8,441 nt of DNA from Alphaproteobacteria bacterium UBA3637 (lineage in GTDB: Bacteria > Pseudomonadota > Alphaproteobacteria > CAAHEQ01 > UBA3637): the NCBI GenBank assembly GCA_002373615.1, contig DFKU01000047.1, forward strand, positions 1 through 8,441. The letters are read 5' to 3'. The translations under genes and the position numbers were made by a program. Below, one piece after another: positions 6,100 through 8,441 of the stretch (positions within the stretch are counted from its first letter, which is position 1; each line of letters opens with the position of its first letter). The notes beneath the pieces are model-generated. The model ran no database searches. It was given only the letters and a program-made list of their open reading frames with translations, and had not been told where the DNA came from.

Positions 6100-8202
6100 A
6101 TGCTTAAATCAAAACAAAATCAGCAAGGGCGTACCATTTTGGAAACATTGGCTGCAATGGCTATTATGATTTTATTGGCGATTTTAAGCATCAGTTGGTT
6201 TAGGGGGACCATTGTCAGACAAGGGGCCGATCGGGATTATGAAGATATTCAATTATTTGTTTCTGCCGTTCGCAATCGGGGAACAACACGTACTGATAGT
6301 GGGATGGCAGATGCCTTTTTGTCATATAAAAAAACGCGGTCGGGAAAAAATTTAGTCAAAATTGATGATTGTCCGGAAAATACAAAGGGCATGACCATTC
6401 AAGTGGATGACATTGATGACAAGACGTGTGAAAGGTTAATGCAAAAGAAATGGGATGGGCCATTTAAATCCCTTTTATTTTTACGGGCGGAAAGTGGTCA
6501 AAATGTGTGTTCATGGAATGGGACAGACGGGGCAGGATTATATCGATTAAACACACCAGAGGATTGTACAAAGGCTGGGGCACCCGAAAAGGGGGCCTTT
6601 GCTGTGGTGTTCAATGATAAAAGGGATAATGTTGTTCCTTGTTCAGAAGATACCGAATGTGGGGAATGTGAATATTGTAGTAGCAGAGGCATTTGCGAAA
6701 GCGCCTGTACAGAAGAACAAAGTTGCGCCAGAGAATTTGAAACGCCGGGTACCCCAAAGGAATGCTATCCCACCGATCATATTGTGGACGGGGTGTATTG
6801 CGCCAACCCCGATGGCGAGGGGAATTGTTGCGATAGCAAGGGGGAAAATTGTTGCCCACCTGATAAACCCATTATGGGAAAGAATGGCACCTGCTATGGC
6901 TGCGATGAAAATGTCATCATTGAAGTTGACGAAAGAAAAGAAAAATGTACCAGATGTTCGAATAGATCTCATAAGAGCGCAAGATATTCCTATATCGGCT
7001 GGTGTGTACCAGATGAATGTCCAGAGGGCTTCCCTTTGATGAATTATCAAGGACAATGCTTTCCCTGTGATACGGCCACTTATATGAAAGATGTCGTCAA
7101 TGGTCGTGGAGATACATCTGCCTGTTCACAATGTTCAGGAAATGCCGTTTTTGATGACAGGATTTGTTTAATATGCCCCAATAATATGGTGGTTCAAGAT
7201 GGACAATGTGTTTGCGGTGAAGGGTATATGGCGGGATATCCCAATAATAATTACAACTCAAAATCCCCAACTTGCCATTCTTGTAGTTCTGATAATTTAA
7301 CTGCAATTGCCTATATGAGAAACAATACTCAAAATCCATGTTCGGCCTGCCCAGACAGAGCTGTTGTTGACCCAAAAATAAATTATTATAACTATTGCGC
7401 CTTGGAAACTTGTCCATCGGGATATATGCATGACAGGTATGGACATTGTAAAAGTTGCACGCAAAGTGCAAATATAGAATTTAAGCCATCCAGTTTAGAA
7501 AATTCATGTTCTGAATGTGGGGGTATGCGCTATACTGATGGGAATTATTGTAAAAAATGCCCTGTGGATACATCTGGGCTGACAGAAGAACAACAGGCAG
7601 AATGTACAAACGATTGTTTGGTGTACAACGCCACAACAAAAATCTGGGAAAACAAATGCACCAAAGTGGAATATCTGGAATCCACGGGAACACAATATAT
7701 TGATACTGGGATTATTCCAACAAAAAATCTATCTTTTGATGCAACTTTTGAAAATCCAAATAGTCCTTGTAGTAACGCAAGTGGATGTGGTAATGTATTT
7801 GGAACAAGAAAAGGTTCTGGTAATAACGAGTACCAACTTACGTTATATGGCGGAAGTATAGGTGTTGGAACCAGAACTTCTGGACTAAAATTTTATGCCA
7901 ATGTGATGAATCACATATCCTTTGATGGGAATGAAACGGTTGATATAAATGGAACTAAAAAGACTATTGAAGTATCTGATATTAATGATGTAGGAACAAT
8001 TGTTTTATTTGCCATAAGAAATTTATCATCTGTTATTCAATATCAGAAAGGAAAAATATATAGCGTCAAATTTGGAAATGTTCGGGATTTCATTCCTGTT
8101 TTGGATCCCAATGGGGTGCCCGCAATGTATGATCAAGTGGAAAAGAAATTGTACTATAACGCTGGCACAGGAACATTTTCCTATGGGCCCGTGGTGAATT
8201 AG
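6100..8202 (+). CDS. Prepilin-like, CxxC-rich envelope protein with LamG-like C-terminal domain
   Basis: This is a 700-residue protein predicted to be exported and held in or assembled at the envelope. The N-terminus is a type IV prepilin-type leader: a short basic segment ending in Gly10, then RTILETLAAMAIMILLAILS (11-30) with Glu15 at the +5 position and a hydrophobic helix to about 34. A pilin-like globular part follows (about 35-175). Residues 181-520 carry most of the 48 cysteines, many as CxxC pairs (265/268, 283/286, 320/323, 342/345, 356/359, 392/395, 414/417, 450/453, 470/473, 484/487) in loose repeats of the form CPxGxxxxxxGxCxxC. From VEYLESTGTQYIDTGI (523-538) to LYYNAGTGTFSYGP (684-697) it resembles the LamG/concanavalin-like domain found in surface and phage-tail proteins. 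No cysteine follows residue 563. An adhesin or minor pilin-like tip role is possible; the exact function is unknown. Confidence 0.85.
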   Translation: MLKSKQNQQGRTILETLAAMAIMILLAILSISWFRGTIVRQGADRDYEDIQLFVSAVRNRGTTRTDSGMADAFLSYKKTRSGKNLVKIDDCPENTKGMTIQVDDIDDKTCERLMQKKWDGPFKSLLFLRAESGQNVCSWNGTDGAGLYRLNTPEDCTKAGAPEKGAFAVVFNDKRDNVVPCSEDTECGECEYCSSRGICESACTEEQSCAREFETPGTPKECYPTDHIVDGVYCANPDGEGNCCDSKGENCCPPDKPIMGKNGTCYGCDENVIIEVDERKEKCTRCSNRSHKSARYSYIGWCVPDECPEGFPLMNYQGQCFPCDTATYMKDVVNGRGDTSACSQCSGNAVFDDRICLICPNNMVVQDGQCVCGEGYMAGYPNNNYNSKSPTCHSCSSDNLTAIAYMRNNTQNPCSACPDRAVVDPKINYYNYCALETCPSGYMHDRYGHCKSCTQSANIEFKPSSLENSCSECGGMRYTDGNYCKKCPVDTSGLTEEQQAECTNDCLVYNATTKIWENKCTKVEYLESTGTQYIDTGIIPTKNLSFDATFENPNSPCSNASGCGNVFGTRKGSGNNEYQLTLYGGSIGVGTRTSGLKFYANVMNHISFDGNETVDINGTKKTIEVSDINDVGTIVLFAIRNLSSVIQYQKGKIYSVKFGNVRDFIPVLDPNGVPAMYDQVEKKLYYNAGTGTFSYGPVVN

Positions 8203-8204
8203 AG

Positions 8205-8441
8205 GGATTGCTTGAGATTGCTTCGTCGTTTTACTCCTCGCAATGACGAGTGGGAGATTGCTTCGTCGTTTTACTCCTCGCAATGACGAGGGGGAGATTG
8301 CTTCGTCGTTTTACTCCTCGCAATGACGAGAAAGGGGAGATTGCTTCGTCGTTTTACTCCTCGCAATGACGGAAAAGGAGGGATTGCTTCGTCGTTTTAC
8401 TCCTCGCAATGACGAGGGGGAGATTGCTTCGTCGTTTTACT
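8205..8441. repeat. Tandem array of a 33-bp intergenic repeat
   Basis: Five full copies of a 33-bp core start at 8216, 8256, 8296, 8339 and 8382. A sixth (8422) is cut by the window end, and a fragment GGATTGCTT (8205-8213) precedes the first. The core begins GATTGCTTCGTCG and ends CCTCGCAATGACG, and the full copies look identical. Variable G/A-rich linkers of 7-10 nt give periods of 40 or 43. ATTGC and GCAAT near the ends are inverted, and CCTCG...CGAGG across the core-linker junction can form a hairpin in several copies. From memory it resembles the GTCATTGCGAGG...GAAGCAATC dispersed repeats of many Gram-negative genomes. The array begins 2 nt after the stop of the pilin-like gene, so it is probably transcribed as its 3' UTR unless transcription ends early. 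Confidence 0.9.

Noticed and set aside
6643..7056. Minus-strand open frame of 137 codons under the pilin-like gene
   Set aside because: It is antisense to a long, clearly coding cysteine-rich frame. The frame is open because of the Cys/Asn/Gly codon bias on the other strand, and it has no convincing ribosome binding site.
8216..8441. CRISPR array
   Set aside because: The repeat is regular at 33 bp, but the intervening segments are only 7-10 nt of similar G/A-rich sequence, far too short and too alike to be spacers, and no cas gene is nearby.

Overview
The window reads as chromosomal DNA of an uncultured alphaproteobacterium, probably host- or gut-associated. The alpha and beta subunits of its F-type ATP synthase are close to the alphaproteobacterial/mitochondrial type. 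For example, AtpA has the extra segment before CIYVAIGQK and the LSVSRVGSSAQ block. The F1 genes keep the alphaproteobacterial order with no F0 genes beside them, base composition is moderate to low G+C, and two kinds of short palindrome-like or dispersed repeat are present. The lineage below class level is inference.

Minus strand, 10-4964, is one tightly packed operon transcribed leftwards: a 100-residue one-helix membrane protein of unknown function, a delta/alpha fusion (atpH C-terminal domain joined to full atpA), atpG, atpD and atpC. Gaps are 5 nt or less, or the genes overlap (13 nt for atpA/atpG, 0 for atpG/atpD, 35 nt for atpD/atpC). Together they encode the soluble F1 catalytic head: alpha and beta form the nucleotide-binding hexamer, gamma is the rotor shaft and epsilon the rotor foot and brake. 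The standalone delta gene expected directly upstream of atpA is absent. Only its C-terminal, stalk-binding module survives, fused to the N-terminus of alpha. Because F1 carries three alphas, this would place three delta modules on each head, the most striking feature of the window. The operon ends inside a small palindromic repeat that supplies the last codons of atpC.

A 62-bp divergent intergenic region (4965-5026) separates this operon from plus-strand genes: a YgjP/DUF45-type zinc metallopeptidase, an unrecognised acidic 127-residue protein, and a 700-residue envelope protein. The last has a type IV prepilin-like leader and helix, a long CxxC-rich region (48 cysteines overall) and a LamG-like C-terminal domain that is markedly more AT-rich than the rest. 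The acidic gene and the pilin-like gene are 2 nt apart and probably co-expressed.

The right end, 8205-8441, is a tandem array of at least five and a half copies of a 33-bp repeat with a 40-43 bp period, running off the window. It resembles dispersed intergenic repeats seen in many Gram-negative genomes and is not a CRISPR. No tRNA, rRNA, transposase or phage gene was seen.
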